A stretch of DNA of 48,487 nt from Desulfobacterales bacterium HSG2. Its GTDB lineage: Bacteria; Desulfobacterota; Desulfobacteria; Desulfobacterales; 4be13. The notes beneath the pieces are model-generated. The model saw nothing but the letters and a program-made list of their open reading frames with translations. It had not been told where the DNA came from and did not search any database. A program made the position numbers and the translations under genes. This document shows, piece by piece, positions 33,274-42,236 of the stretch. The stretch is from the NCBI GenBank assembly GCA_030378035.1, contig JAUCGI010000017.1, positions 1 through 48,487 on the forward strand, read 5' to 3'. Numbering within the stretch: position 1 is the first letter of the stretch; each line of letters begins with the position of its first letter.

Positions 33274-33759
33274 TTTGTAATCACCTCCGGAAAAATTTTC
33301 TTCAGGTATCTCCTTTAATTCATCTCCGTTACACAAAGATTCTATGGCTAGTTCACCGGACTCAGCGATGAAAAACAGATTTTCATCTGCTCCGGCATAA
33401 ACGCTTTTATCCGGAGACATGCATAAAACCATACTCCTTCGGAAAGCTTCTCCGATAACACACAGTTCTTTTCCGATACGCGGGCTGTATTCCTCTGATA
33501 CCCACCCGGGATCTCCGCTATTAATCGCTCTGATTACATCAAAATGGAAATAGTCGGTTTTCTCTTTTATTTTGGCGTGGGGATGCCTGACTGACAGTCC
33601 GCCGAATTTATACAGAAACTCTCTGACCGCATCAGAGACATAAAAATCTTCATGTTCAAGGGCTTTCGTATATTCATCTGCCGGAGAAAAATGTCTGTCC
33701 TCTGACCATCCCGCATTCCGCAACAACTGTAATGTTTTTTCACTAAATCTGAGCATCAT
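32929..33759 (-). CDS. SUKH-3-like protein read in frame into MNT
   Basis: 276-aa open frame. Residues 1-162 resemble SUKH-3 immunity proteins of polymorphic-toxin systems: NAGWSEDRHFSP, ALEHEDFYVSDAVREFLYKFGGLSV near 33-58, GEAFRRSMVLCM and a GELAIESL end. Then comes EENFSGGDYKM, where the codons of S-G-G-D overlap the ribosome site of the MNT gene, and the MNT itself. GGAGAG precedes the ATG at 33759. A SUKH immunity-like part joined to an antitoxin nucleotidyltransferase is unusual. Loss of a stop codon between two operon genes is the simplest explanation. The SUKH assignment is tentative. Confidence 0.6.
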   Translation of the reverse strand: MMLRFSEKTLQLLRNAGWSEDRHFSPADEYTKALEHEDFYVSDAVREFLYKFGGLSVRHPHAKIKEKTDYFHFDVIRAINSGDPGWVSEEYSPRIGKELCVIGEAFRRSMVLCMSPDKSVYAGADENLFFIAESGELAIESLCNGDELKEIPEENFSGGDYKMADNRKYIPEIIRNIREINPYKIILFGSYANGVFSEDSDLDLVVVLDSPEIAKNYEEKMRNRLLVRRKIYELSRKVPVDLVVYTKGEYDIISESGNSFYNEIKNTGKVLYEKTN

Positions 33760-33778
33760 TTTTTATCTCTCCGTAATT

Positions 33779-34084
33779 TCATGCAGATATTCGCTGAGTA
33801 ACATATTCTGTTTCTTTCAGTTTGTCCAGTTCTTCGGCAATCTTCCGCCTTATTTTTATCTCTCCCATCCAACTGACATACTCGTCATCTCCTCCGTCCA
33901 GATCCTCCGCCGCATATTCTCTGACAAACATGTCGGAGGATATCTGATATTTATCCTCAAACTTTCTGATCTCCCTGTCGGTTCTGCTCAGTCCTATTTC
34001 CAACCTTTTTATCTCAGAACAAACTGCTGATCTGATAAGTGATTCGGCATCTTCAAAATCGGATTTTATCTCAAGTCTTATCAT
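33779..34084 (-). CDS. Small coiled-coil antitoxin-like protein
   Basis: 101-aa protein from ATG 34084 (GGAGAAGG upstream). It has a helical charged centre (SEIKRLEIGLSRTDREIRKFEDKY), then ISSDMFVREYAAEDLDGGDDEYVSWMGEIKI, a pattern seen in small antitoxin-like proteins paired with DUF6516-type toxins. No such toxin is adjacent, so the role is inferred from pattern alone. A 5' remnant of the same gene lies at 26447-26690, interrupted by repeats. Confidence 0.55.
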   Translation of the reverse strand: MIRLEIKSDFEDAESLIRSAVCSEIKRLEIGLSRTDREIRKFEDKYQISSDMFVREYAAEDLDGGDDEYVSWMGEIKIRRKIAEELDKLKETEYVTQRISA

Positions 34085-34154
34085 AATTCCTTCTCCATCT
34101 CCGGGGGCTAAGGGGGTAAGAAAAAGGCACAGCTCCGCCGTCACGGGGCGCTGG

Positions 34155-34250
34155 TCAGGCATTCTCGTTTACAGCATTGTTTTGTACCTTTGATTCCCGC
34201 TTAAATTTCAAATTACGCCCTTCAGAGCCGGCAATCCATTCTTTATTCAT
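34155..34250 (-). other. 31-codon frame, probable gene remnant
   Basis: ATG 34250 with GAGGAA upstream gives MNKEWIAGSEGRN... and ends ESKVQNNAVNENA. The ending is nearly identical to the last residues of the Mrr-type nuclease at 38121. It is a leftover of a duplicated gene end rather than a new protein. Confidence 0.4.
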
Positions 34251-34271
34251 GATTTCCTCAAATTCAAAAAT

Positions 34272-34313
34272 TTATTTTTGTGTTTGTATGTTCGTATCAA
34301 TTACCGTTCTCAC
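34272..34313 (-). pseudogene. PIN-domain toxin stump (13 codons)
   Basis: GTG at 34313 overlaps the stop of the preceding small gene (GTGA) and reads VRTVIDTNI, the conserved start of PIN toxins. It then breaks off as QTQK and stops. The toxin has been deleted beyond its ninth codon. Confidence 0.55.
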
Positions 34314-34489
34314 TTTTTCTTTTCATCCCTGTAGTTTTCAACGATTTCAGAAAAATCCTCATCGCTCCAATTGTTCTTTTCAAAAGTTTCCGCAATCCCC
34401 TCCGACAAATTCTGAAAGGCGATCTGATTTATGATTTTTCTGATATTAATCGTGTATTCTCTGCTTTTCAGTTCTTCAATGTTTTGCAT
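34310..34489 (-). CDS. Small antitoxin-like protein of a lost PIN toxin
   Basis: 59 aa, MQNIEELKSREYTINIRKI through NLSEGIAETFEKNNWSDEDFSEIVENYRDEKKK. The size, acidic-helical make-up and stop-start overlap with a PIN toxin stump fit an antitoxin whose toxin was deleted. The ribosome site is weak. I assign no specific family. Confidence 0.5.
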   Translation of the reverse strand: MQNIEELKSREYTINIRKIINQIAFQNLSEGIAETFEKNNWSDEDFSEIVENYRDEKKK

Positions 34490-34554
34490 TTTTCAGTACC
34501 ATTTCCGCACGAGGCTGACTGAATTCTACAACAGAAACAAAGGACAGGCGACGC

Positions 34555-34667
34555 ATGGCGGAGTAAGAAACTGTCGGCAACACGACAGGTTAAGCTCCTG
34601 ATTTATCAGGATTAACAATCAGATCAGCAGATTCATATCGATTCCGGTGCAACGACAGACAGCTTTT
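34555..34667. repeat. R-M downstream repeat, copy 2
   Basis: Matches 27530-27653 (GGAGTAAGAAACTG, AACACGACAGGTTAAGCTCC, TCCTGA/TCAGGA hairpin). Same position after enzyme B as copy 1 after enzyme A. Confidence 0.8.
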
Positions 34668-37600
34668 TTACATGAAGTCAGTCTTATCTATTTTTTTCAT
34701 TAACTTTCCTGTTTCGCTCAGTGCGACGATTATTTTCTGATAGTGCAGGATGTCGTCAGAACTGAGTTCACGCCCCTTTCTGTCCTTCAGCCATTTCTGA
34801 GCAGGCTGATAACCGCCGATATAAAATTCCCATGCGGCTTTCGGCACGTTCCCGAAATATTGTTCGTCGTTTATCCGTACACGGCCAAGCTGTTTTTTCC
34901 TGTCTGTGATTTCAAAATCTTTTTTAACGATTTTACGGCTGATGACATTGTCGCCGTCCTTCGGATAGCTTGAGACAAACTGTTCCACCTTCGGATTTTC
35001 CAACAAATGGATGGTGCGAAGCTCTCCGCCGAGTTTTATAAGCTGCCGGAAAGTTTTTTTGTCTCTGGGATACGGGACGCGGGGGAAGTCTGTCTTTAGA
35101 AATTCTTTGTATTTCTCACGGTAGGCCGGAGAGTGAAGCACGGCGTAGATGTAGTCAAGGATATCAATTGGTGCAAAGGTATTTTTTGTCTTTTCTTTTT
35201 CATGGGTGAATATTAAGCCGATGCCATCGGCGATTTGCCTGACGATTTCATCATTCAGATTGGGTTTGCGGTCTTTATTGTCGTCAAAGGTTTGCTGGCC
35301 GTCTGTTTCAGGGTAGAGGTAGAGGGGAAGCATGGATGTGATTTCACTGGTTCTGTTTGAAACATAAGAACTTTCGATAATTTGTTTGGTAATAAATGAA
35401 TGAACATACTGATCGCCTGTTTTAAATTGTCTGCATAATGCCAATCCAACATTTTCACCTCTGAGTAAGTGCTGCATGACCTGCCCGCGGGGCATACAAT
35501 GAAATCCTTTGGATTTACCCGTGTAATAAGTCCATCTGTCATCAAAAGGCCTGTATGAAATTTTGCATACATTATCTTCATTCAATTCTGATTTTCTTAA
35601 ATCTTCCTGTGCCAATTGCACTTTCCAGTCTCTGACATCTTTTCCAAGAGCATATTTGGTTCGTGCTTCTTCTATTTCCAAATTTACAAAATCATTAACA
35701 ATGTTAGTGACCTCCTCCCTGGTTTCCTGAATAGTAAAATTGTCCCTTGCTGTAACGATACCAACCGAATTGACAGTAAATAATTCTGCAACAGAAAATC
35801 CTTTGCCATACTTTTTTTCTGCTTTGAAAGCCTTTTGCACAAAGAAATAATTAGACTTTACGTTTGGCAGCTCTTTAAAATCCACCTGTTTTATGCTGTT
35901 TTGCAGAAGAAAATCATATTTGTATTCCCGTTTGCCGTAAAGGTCGCAATGGAATACTTTTCCCAACTGACTGGCTTTCTTTTTTCCTGTTTTTACAAAC
36001 AGATTAATTGAAACGCCCTGCTGAATATCGAACACATTAATATCCGGCGAGCCGTCAGGACAGACCTCTCTCTTTTTGGAATTGCCATGCAAATCAATGA
36101 CGTAAATTTTATCATAAGCTTTCAGCAGATTCCAACGCATACCTCTGAAGGTGGGATTGTCGAGAAAACCGTGAGGATTGACAAATGCCAGCATGCCTTC
36201 CCCGTTTTTCTCGATAAAATACTGTCCATAGCGTAAAAACTTCACATAATCATCATTAATCCATTTGGAATTCTTCTCTTTTAATTTTTGCTTTCCGCCC
36301 GGCTCTTTTTTATAATCTTCCATCAGCCTGTTTATCCATTCGCCTTTATTGGCGCTTTCGCCGCTATACGGCGGATTCCCCAAAATAACCATAACCGGCG
36401 TATCCCGCTTAATCAGATTTGCCTCCGTCGCTTCATTCGACAGCCATGTGGTAAACAATGTTCCGGTGTCGGGATGCACTTCTTCAAGACTGTTCGTCAG
36501 AAATATCCTGAAACGACTCTGCTTTTTCGGTTTGTAGCCTGTCTCGCCCAGCAGCAGATCCAGCTTCAGATGTGCCATGGTGTATGAAGCCATCAGGATT
36601 TCAAAACCAGTCAGCCTCGGTATCAGATGCTCCTCTACATAACCGCTCCAGATGCCCTGCTGCCCTCTGAATTTCTTGTGAATCTGCCTGACAACTTCGG
36701 CAAGAAAAGTGCCGGTTCCCGCTGCCGGATCGAGAATCTGAACCTTGTGAACCTCTTTTCTGACTTTGCCTCCGACACCCTGTTCCCCAGCCTTAATCCG
36801 AATCTTTGACGTGTCAGCCAGGCCCGCGGGCAGACCGAATTCTGTTTTCAGAATGTCATCCGCAGCCCGGACAATAAAACTGACAACAGGTTCCGGAGTG
36901 TACCAAACCCCCCGCTTTTTCCGGAGCTTCGGATTGTATTTTGCCAGAAAGGTTTCATAGAAATGGATGACAGGATCATTCGTCTGTGTGGAACTGCCAA
37001 AGTTTTTCATGAGAGCGGCCAGATCAGTCGCCCTGAAAATATCAGACAGAGCGTCAACAATCCATTTTATACGGTCATCAATGTCCGGCCCGGCAATGTA
37101 CCCGAAAAGCCGCCTTAAAAACGGATTGGATTTGGGTATGAGATCCGCCGCCTCCCGCCTTGAAAACTTTTCCGGGGCTTTGTCACGCAAACATGCCGCA
37201 AACATGCCGTAGGCAATGGTCTGGGCGTAGATGTCGGCAAATTCGGAAGGTCTGATATCATGGATGAGAATCTTCCTGAAAGCAAGCATCTGATCTTTCA
37301 GCGTGCTGTCCTGATCATTCTCCTCATCACCGGTCACAGCTTTTTCTATGACGGACTGCATCATTCCGGCCTTGCCCGCCATCATTTCAGCCAGATTTGA
37401 CGGAGATGTTATGGTCTGACCGAGATGAGTGTAAAAATCCCTGACAAGGTTTTCAAAATCCTCATGGGAATCCGGCAGAGGCTCAATCCTCTTATTTCTT
37501 ATCTCGGCAATGGCAACGGACGTAACCATTCTGCCGTTGCGATACAGCCGGAAAACGAGATAATCGGTCAGAATCAGATTGCCCAGGCTTGATTTGTATC

Positions 37601-37856
37601 TTTTCAACTGGTCGGTTTTATCAATTTTTTTAAGAGGGACACCGATGTCCTTGGCCTCGATGTAGCCGACAGGGACATTCTTTTTTGTGACAATGTAGTC
37701 AGGGGCGCCGCATTCGATTCTCGAAGGCTCGTTTGTCACCATCACGCTCTTATCGAAGGACTCCAGAAGGGTTTGCAGATCGCCTCTGTAGGAGTGTTCC
37801 GTTGAAATGCCTGTTCCGTACCTTTTGTTTATTTTGTCAATGTAGTTGGTTATCAT
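34668..37856 (-). CDS. Type IIG/ISP-like restriction-modification enzyme B
   Basis: 1062-aa paralogue of enzyme A with the same layout: PD-(D/E)XK nuclease (APDYIV, GYIEAKD), TPEP, motif I ILDPAAGTGTF, motif IV NPPYSGES, and a C-terminal region ending DILHYQKIIVALSETGKLM. The N-terminal ~620 residues and the last ~260 are about 85-90 percent identical to A. In between (from after DLYG to just before GLALCRQFKTGDQ) identity falls sharply and B is several residues longer. That is where a target-recognition domain is expected, so A and B probably recognise different sequences. AGGAA precedes the ATG. Confidence 0.85.
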   Translation of the reverse strand: MITNYIDKINKRYGTGISTEHSYRGDLQTLLESFDKSVMVTNEPSRIECGAPDYIVTKKNVPVGYIEAKDIGVPLKKIDKTDQLKRYKSSLGNLILTDYLVFRLYRNGRMVTSVAIAEIRNKRIEPLPDSHEDFENLVRDFYTHLGQTITSPSNLAEMMAGKAGMMQSVIEKAVTGDEENDQDSTLKDQMLAFRKILIHDIRPSEFADIYAQTIAYGMFAACLRDKAPEKFSRREAADLIPKSNPFLRRLFGYIAGPDIDDRIKWIVDALSDIFRATDLAALMKNFGSSTQTNDPVIHFYETFLAKYNPKLRKKRGVWYTPEPVVSFIVRAADDILKTEFGLPAGLADTSKIRIKAGEQGVGGKVRKEVHKVQILDPAAGTGTFLAEVVRQIHKKFRGQQGIWSGYVEEHLIPRLTGFEILMASYTMAHLKLDLLLGETGYKPKKQSRFRIFLTNSLEEVHPDTGTLFTTWLSNEATEANLIKRDTPVMVILGNPPYSGESANKGEWINRLMEDYKKEPGGKQKLKEKNSKWINDDYVKFLRYGQYFIEKNGEGMLAFVNPHGFLDNPTFRGMRWNLLKAYDKIYVIDLHGNSKKREVCPDGSPDINVFDIQQGVSINLFVKTGKKKASQLGKVFHCDLYGKREYKYDFLLQNSIKQVDFKELPNVKSNYFFVQKAFKAEKKYGKGFSVAELFTVNSVGIVTARDNFTIQETREEVTNIVNDFVNLEIEEARTKYALGKDVRDWKVQLAQEDLRKSELNEDNVCKISYRPFDDRWTYYTGKSKGFHCMPRGQVMQHLLRGENVGLALCRQFKTGDQYVHSFITKQIIESSYVSNRTSEITSMLPLYLYPETDGQQTFDDNKDRKPNLNDEIVRQIADGIGLIFTHEKEKTKNTFAPIDILDYIYAVLHSPAYREKYKEFLKTDFPRVPYPRDKKTFRQLIKLGGELRTIHLLENPKVEQFVSSYPKDGDNVISRKIVKKDFEITDRKKQLGRVRINDEQYFGNVPKAAWEFYIGGYQPAQKWLKDRKGRELSSDDILHYQKIIVALSETGKLMKKIDKTDFM

Positions 37857-37904
37857 TTTTCTGTTCCTGAGTCATCATCTCCGGGAAAATATTTCTGATT
37901 ATTC

Positions 37905-38071
37905 TTGCACTTGCACTTGCACTTAAACTTACGCTTACACTTAACTTACGCTTACACTTATACTCAGCCTCGGACATTCATTAACGGATCACATTCAGGC
38001 TGGAGTCTGCAAAAGTGCAAGTTTAAGTGCAAGTGCAAGTGCAAGTTTAAGTGCAAGTGCAAGTGCGAGTT
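37905..38071. repeat. Hexamer-arm element (ACTTGC / TGCAAG), right terminus missing
   Basis: CTGATTAT-like left end (37895-37903) only, then ACTTGC hexamers, a centre CGGACATTCATTAACGG...GGAGTCTG shared with the element at 13529-13694, and TGCAAG/TTTAAG hexamers. It lies upstream of enzyme B and downstream of the Mrr-type gene. Confidence 0.8.
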
Positions 38072-38093
38072 CATAAACGCAACACTCAAAAGA

Positions 38094-38160
38094 CACAGCT
38101 CCGCCGTCACGGGGCGATGGTCAGGCATTTTCGTTTGTATCATTGTTTTGTACCTTTGAT
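38094..38160. repeat. Dispersed repeat GCACAGCTCCGCCGTCAC, third copy
   Basis: CACAGCTCCGCCGTCACGGGGCG plus the TTTGTACCTTTGATTC segment recurs at 34129-34195, and its first half at 26727-26755. It lies across gene ends in all three sites and looks like a recombination substrate of the island. Confidence 0.65.
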
Positions 38161-38840
38161 TCAAGATTGCCGAACAGATCATCATCAATGCTGAATATGT
38201 CTGTTGCATCGGCTCTGATACCTATTTCATGTCTGATTAACAAGTCAGCAAGTTCCTCGCCGTCAATCAGTGATATGGGAGGTACTCCCGGCAGTGTCGC
38301 GGACGCTTTGCAACCTTTGCTGAAACCGCCCGAGGTTATGATTGTGCCTCGGCTCGCATTTTGGTAGTGCAGTGATCCTCTGAGCTGATCCAAAACCGGT
38401 CGGTGAATATTAGCCTGCTGTCGCTTGACTTGGACAACTTCGGTAAAATTCGTGATGCCGATACTGACAGCCGCCACTATGTCAATACCCATATCCCCGC
38501 TTTTTTGGGTGGTGATGCTTTCATATCCCATGCTTTTAAGCAGCTCGTTAATAAGCAGCTCAAAGGCATACGGATTCATGGAACTTATTTTTTCTCTCAG
38601 AAGCTTTTTCTGATCTGAATTGAATTCAGTTATAATATTTTGGAGTTTTTCTTTGTTGAAAGATTTCAGTTGTGATAATAAGTTAAACAGCTTAAGTATC
38701 ACAGCATTTATTCTAATCTTAGAGCTTCTCTTAATCAGAATGCCTGTTTTAGCCTTGGTGCTTCTTTCATTTATGTCCTCATGAATTTCAAACAAATATT
38801 TAAGTTGTTTCCTAATATCTTCTTTTAATTGATGAATCAT
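38121..38840 (-). CDS. Mrr-type restriction endonuclease
   Basis: 239 aa. Residues ~85-200 are an Mrr_cat fold (FELLINELLKSMGYESITTQKSGDMGIDIVA ... VVQVKRQ), with the catalytic D in GIDIVA and QVK giving the D...QxK active site. HRPVLDQLRGSLHYQNASRGTIITSGGFSKG is characteristic of the family. The N-terminal ~80 residues are helical. Mrr enzymes cut modified DNA, so it could restrict phage DNA methylated at non-self sites. Its extreme C-terminus is shared with a remnant at 34155-34250. Start without a clear ribosome site. Confidence 0.85.
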   Translation of the reverse strand: MIHQLKEDIRKQLKYLFEIHEDINERSTKAKTGILIKRSSKIRINAVILKLFNLLSQLKSFNKEKLQNIITEFNSDQKKLLREKISSMNPYAFELLINELLKSMGYESITTQKSGDMGIDIVAAVSIGITNFTEVVQVKRQQANIHRPVLDQLRGSLHYQNASRGTIITSGGFSKGCKASATLPGVPPISLIDGEELADLLIRHEIGIRADATDIFSIDDDLFGNLESKVQNNDTNENA

Positions 38841-39032
38841 TTTATTTTCAATTATTCGGATTCTTCTTTCTCTTCCAATACACGATTCTCATTGTTGAAA
38901 ATCAGCATCCCCGGGTTGGAAATATCTGTAAAAACCTCGTATCAGGGAATGAGAATAACTCATATTCCGCAAAGCCCTGAATCTTTCAATTCGTGACATA
39001 CGGCAACCCATATCATTCCTTACTTAACGGAA

Positions 39033-42000
39033 TCAGATCAAATTTCGGGAAGCCTTGGCCAACCCTACTACCTCAAGCTGATCAGGCGGATTATCCGGAT
39101 GGTACGATAAACAAAGAGGTATTTTAATTTTCAATGGTGCCTTTAAATTTTCGGTCGAGAAATAAAATTTTCCCGTGCCCATTTTGGGAATATCCTGTCC
39201 TGATCCTCCGCGTTGTTTTATTTGAGTCACAATAGCGTCAATTGCGGCTGGCGAACTGGCTTGGCCGTAAAACTGGTTGATACAGTTGGCGATGATATTG
39301 TGATCAATGCTTTTTGGTGCCTGAGTGGCAAAGATAAGTCCCAATCCGTATTTCCGGGCCTGATTGCCAAGGCGAATCAAACTGTTTCGAGAAGGAACAT
39401 CTCCGCTGGAAGGCACAAAGTCCTTGGCCTCATCAATGACCAGCAACCCGGTTAAAGGTTGCCCTTGCCTCGGTGGATTTTTCTTTATCCATGTGAACAG
39501 AAGCATTGCCAATTGGTTCACGAACTGCTGTTGAGACCAAAGATTGGGTAAACCGCTAAAATTGATGACGGAAATCCGGGTTTTTTGTGAGGATCTGTCC
39601 AAACCGAATAAAGTGGTCGGCTCTATGACTCTCCCTTTTTGTTTGAACATAACATTGACTTGAATTTCTGCTCTGATCTGATCCGCTATTTCCCTCGCCA
39701 GCTTGTCGGCATTACCTATGCCGGCAGCAGCTTCCGTCGGGAGGTCATCCAGCAAATTCAGAAATTCATCCAGATCACCATCAAGATGTTTGGCGAAATA
39801 TTCCATCGCTGCGGCCAGAATTCCAAGTTTCTTTTTGGATTTGACCGATTTGCCGGGAGCGGCGATGTCTCGAAAGGTTCCCAATGCCATGTCAATCATC
39901 TGCTGAAGTTCATCACTGTCCTGGGCAACGGATGCAAGGTTCGGCAATGGCTCAAAATTCATGGGGTTGCCCTTGGCAATGCCCGGTGTCCAGACAATTA
40001 CATTGGATTTTTCGTGATATTGCCCGGCTTTTTCCCGATCCTGACCGCTCCATGCAGAGGGCGGGCTGGGCCATGGTTTTCCCATCCGTGATAAATCATT
40101 AGCGCAATCAAGAACGATAGAGGGGATTCCCAACAATGCTGCCTCTTCCACCATACGTTTTACGAGAACGGTTTTTCCGGATCCTGCCCCTGCCAGTATG
40201 ACAGTGTGCTTGCGTAACGCAGGTATGGGTATGGAGACAGTACCTTGAATCTTATCACCAATTAAACGCAATCCCACTGGCAGGTCGTTGGCTTTAGGTT
40301 CTGTCTGCTCTTTTTTTTTAGTGGTTTCCTCTGATTTATTTTTGTCGGCCTTCTGATTATCTGTCTTAGTTTGTTTTGTCTCTTCCTGGTCCGGGTGGCA
40401 GTGACGGAAAAGCCAGTTCACTGATTCCGAAAACATGGGCAGATTCGATACGGGGCGTTTTGATCGGAGCCATTTTTTAAAATCAGGGTGATTTTTACTT
40501 TTCAACTGATCCAATGCCCACAGGTTTCTTAGTTCATCATCACCCGGCTTTATCAACTTACCGCCGGCAGTTTTAAATCTGTTGATTAACTTTTTTGTAA
40601 TAGTACCCGCGGAAGGCTCTGAGTAGTGAACAATCAGTAAACGCCGAAATTTTATATCTTTATCAATGCCGGATGAGATGATCGCTGCCTTCAGTCGCGC
40701 CTGGAACGCTCTGGCATGTTTGCGTAAAATTGCCCTGATGCAAAAGTGTTCTTCCCGGTTTCCTTTCTTCGGGTATTCCAAACGTATCCGGGCATGAATG
40801 GAAGGGTATTGTTTGCCGCCGCTAAGATTCACGTTTACCGATGCATCTACATTGTCCGGTACAGCATTTTCCAACAATATAATCTGGCAGGCAGCTTTCA
40901 AAAGCTCCCCAAAAACCTTATCCTCTTTTTGTTCATCTATAATCTGATCTATCGGGGCTTCTGACTTTTTTTTGCTAAAAAGTCCGTCCAAATCTTTAAT
41001 TCTTTTTTCATCAATACCGCTAATTAATGGTGGAATTCCCGAAAACAAATCATCTGATTCTATGATCTGTTTTTTATTGATACATCTTTCCCGGTGCTTA
41101 CAGCATAACTGAAGTATTTGCCTTGGAAATGCCCCATCTGTTCTTTCATCAAAGGCTTCAGGCTTGAAAGGATATGTCGGATATTCGGGCTTGAATCCGG
41201 CTTTTTCGTAAGCCTGTCGCAGCCTTATTTCCACCAATTGTTTACCAATTTCTTTATCCCCCAGAGTTTTAAGGGTTTTAGGCTCATAAAATCGGGCAGT
41301 GTTCGTGCTGACAGTTTTTAAAAGAATTTTCCAAGTCGGTTCAAGGCAAGAGAGGATAATTCTAGCTTCAGAACCAGCAATAGACTGCACTAAGGCGCTC
41401 AATCCACCAGCCATTCCTTCAATAATTGATTTGGACTTCTTTTGTTCATCTGCCAACTCATCGGTCGCAGCATTTCCCGCCATCAGATGGTGTTCCATGA
41501 CAATGGAATCCATCTGGTCAAAAGCCAATACAAACGGGCTTCGCAACGACATCAGCCAGCATAATGCCTCCACAACTTGGGTGGCATCTTTTTTTTCCGT
41601 GGAAAATCGAAAGGTGTTTTTGTCGCTGTGTTCTATGCCTATACCTTGCAGCCAGTGATAACCCAGGTTGGAAAGATTGGGATCATCGGAGTTTAACAAT
41701 ATGATTGCACGTACAATGTCGTGATATTTTTGAAGTTGAATTTTAAATTTCCTGCTTAAAAGGCTGATGATCTTGTTAATATGATTTATCAGGTTTTTTG
41801 GTTGAGATTCAGCTAACTTTTTAACCCATGCGCGGCCTTCTTTTTTCTTGCTGAAAAAATTTACGATATGTTCCAGAATCATCTGATACTGAGGCACTCC
41901 GTTTGAGTAGGGTTTTTGCAAGGAATCAATAAATTCAAATAGCGTAGTCTCCCAAAAGTCATTGATACCAGTCAGATCGACCATGATAAAACCCCATTCT

Positions 42001-42233
42001 TTCCCGGCCATTTCCTTTCTTACAGATCGTAACAGATGGGTTTTACCTGAGCCTCCTTCACCCACGATGACCCAACCGAGAGGCGACTGGTGTTCTAACA
42101 TGATATGATCAAGAAGTTCTTTTTTAACATCCTCGTTGATTTCAGGGATATCGTATAAAGAATCTTCCCAGAGCATGTCTGTTTTAACGACCCAATTAAA
42201 ATTGACTCGGCGTAATATTTCCAACGGTTCCAT
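39033..42233 (-). CDS. Double ATPase: N-terminal AAA, C-terminal HerA-like translocase
   Basis: 1066 aa. The N-terminal AAA/ORC-STAND-like ATPase has Walker A GEGGSGKTH at 58-66 and FIMVDLTG as Walker B region (~88). Residues ~100-440 are helical. A central charged linker rich in Lys/Glu (KQTKTDNQKADKNKSEETTKKK, ~615-640) leads to a HerA/FtsK-like ATPase with Walker A AGAGSGKT (~683), Walker B LLVIDEAKDF (~930), a FATQAPKS sensor and an IIANC...Q motif. HerA translocases act with nucleases in end resection and in several anti-phage systems. GGAGGGATG precedes the ATG, three bases after the winged-helix gene stop. Likely the motor of a three-gene system. Confidence 0.8.
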   Translation of the reverse strand: MEPLEILRRVNFNWVVKTDMLWEDSLYDIPEINEDVKKELLDHIMLEHQSPLGWVIVGEGGSGKTHLLRSVRKEMAGKEWGFIMVDLTGINDFWETTLFEFIDSLQKPYSNGVPQYQMILEHIVNFFSKKKEGRAWVKKLAESQPKNLINHINKIISLLSRKFKIQLQKYHDIVRAIILLNSDDPNLSNLGYHWLQGIGIEHSDKNTFRFSTEKKDATQVVEALCWLMSLRSPFVLAFDQMDSIVMEHHLMAGNAATDELADEQKKSKSIIEGMAGGLSALVQSIAGSEARIILSCLEPTWKILLKTVSTNTARFYEPKTLKTLGDKEIGKQLVEIRLRQAYEKAGFKPEYPTYPFKPEAFDERTDGAFPRQILQLCCKHRERCINKKQIIESDDLFSGIPPLISGIDEKRIKDLDGLFSKKKSEAPIDQIIDEQKEDKVFGELLKAACQIILLENAVPDNVDASVNVNLSGGKQYPSIHARIRLEYPKKGNREEHFCIRAILRKHARAFQARLKAAIISSGIDKDIKFRRLLIVHYSEPSAGTITKKLINRFKTAGGKLIKPGDDELRNLWALDQLKSKNHPDFKKWLRSKRPVSNLPMFSESVNWLFRHCHPDQEETKQTKTDNQKADKNKSEETTKKKEQTEPKANDLPVGLRLIGDKIQGTVSIPIPALRKHTVILAGAGSGKTVLVKRMVEEAALLGIPSIVLDCANDLSRMGKPWPSPPSAWSGQDREKAGQYHEKSNVIVWTPGIAKGNPMNFEPLPNLASVAQDSDELQQMIDMALGTFRDIAAPGKSVKSKKKLGILAAAMEYFAKHLDGDLDEFLNLLDDLPTEAAAGIGNADKLAREIADQIRAEIQVNVMFKQKGRVIEPTTLFGLDRSSQKTRISVINFSGLPNLWSQQQFVNQLAMLLFTWIKKNPPRQGQPLTGLLVIDEAKDFVPSSGDVPSRNSLIRLGNQARKYGLGLIFATQAPKSIDHNIIANCINQFYGQASSPAAIDAIVTQIKQRGGSGQDIPKMGTGKFYFSTENLKAPLKIKIPLCLSYHPDNPPDQLEVVGLAKASRNLI

Positions 42234-42236
42234 TGC

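Noticed and set aside
37905..38071. Independent origin of replication (iteron-like hexamers)
   Set aside because: No rep gene, DnaA boxes or AT-rich unwinding element nearby. The same hexamer arrays occur between many unrelated genes.
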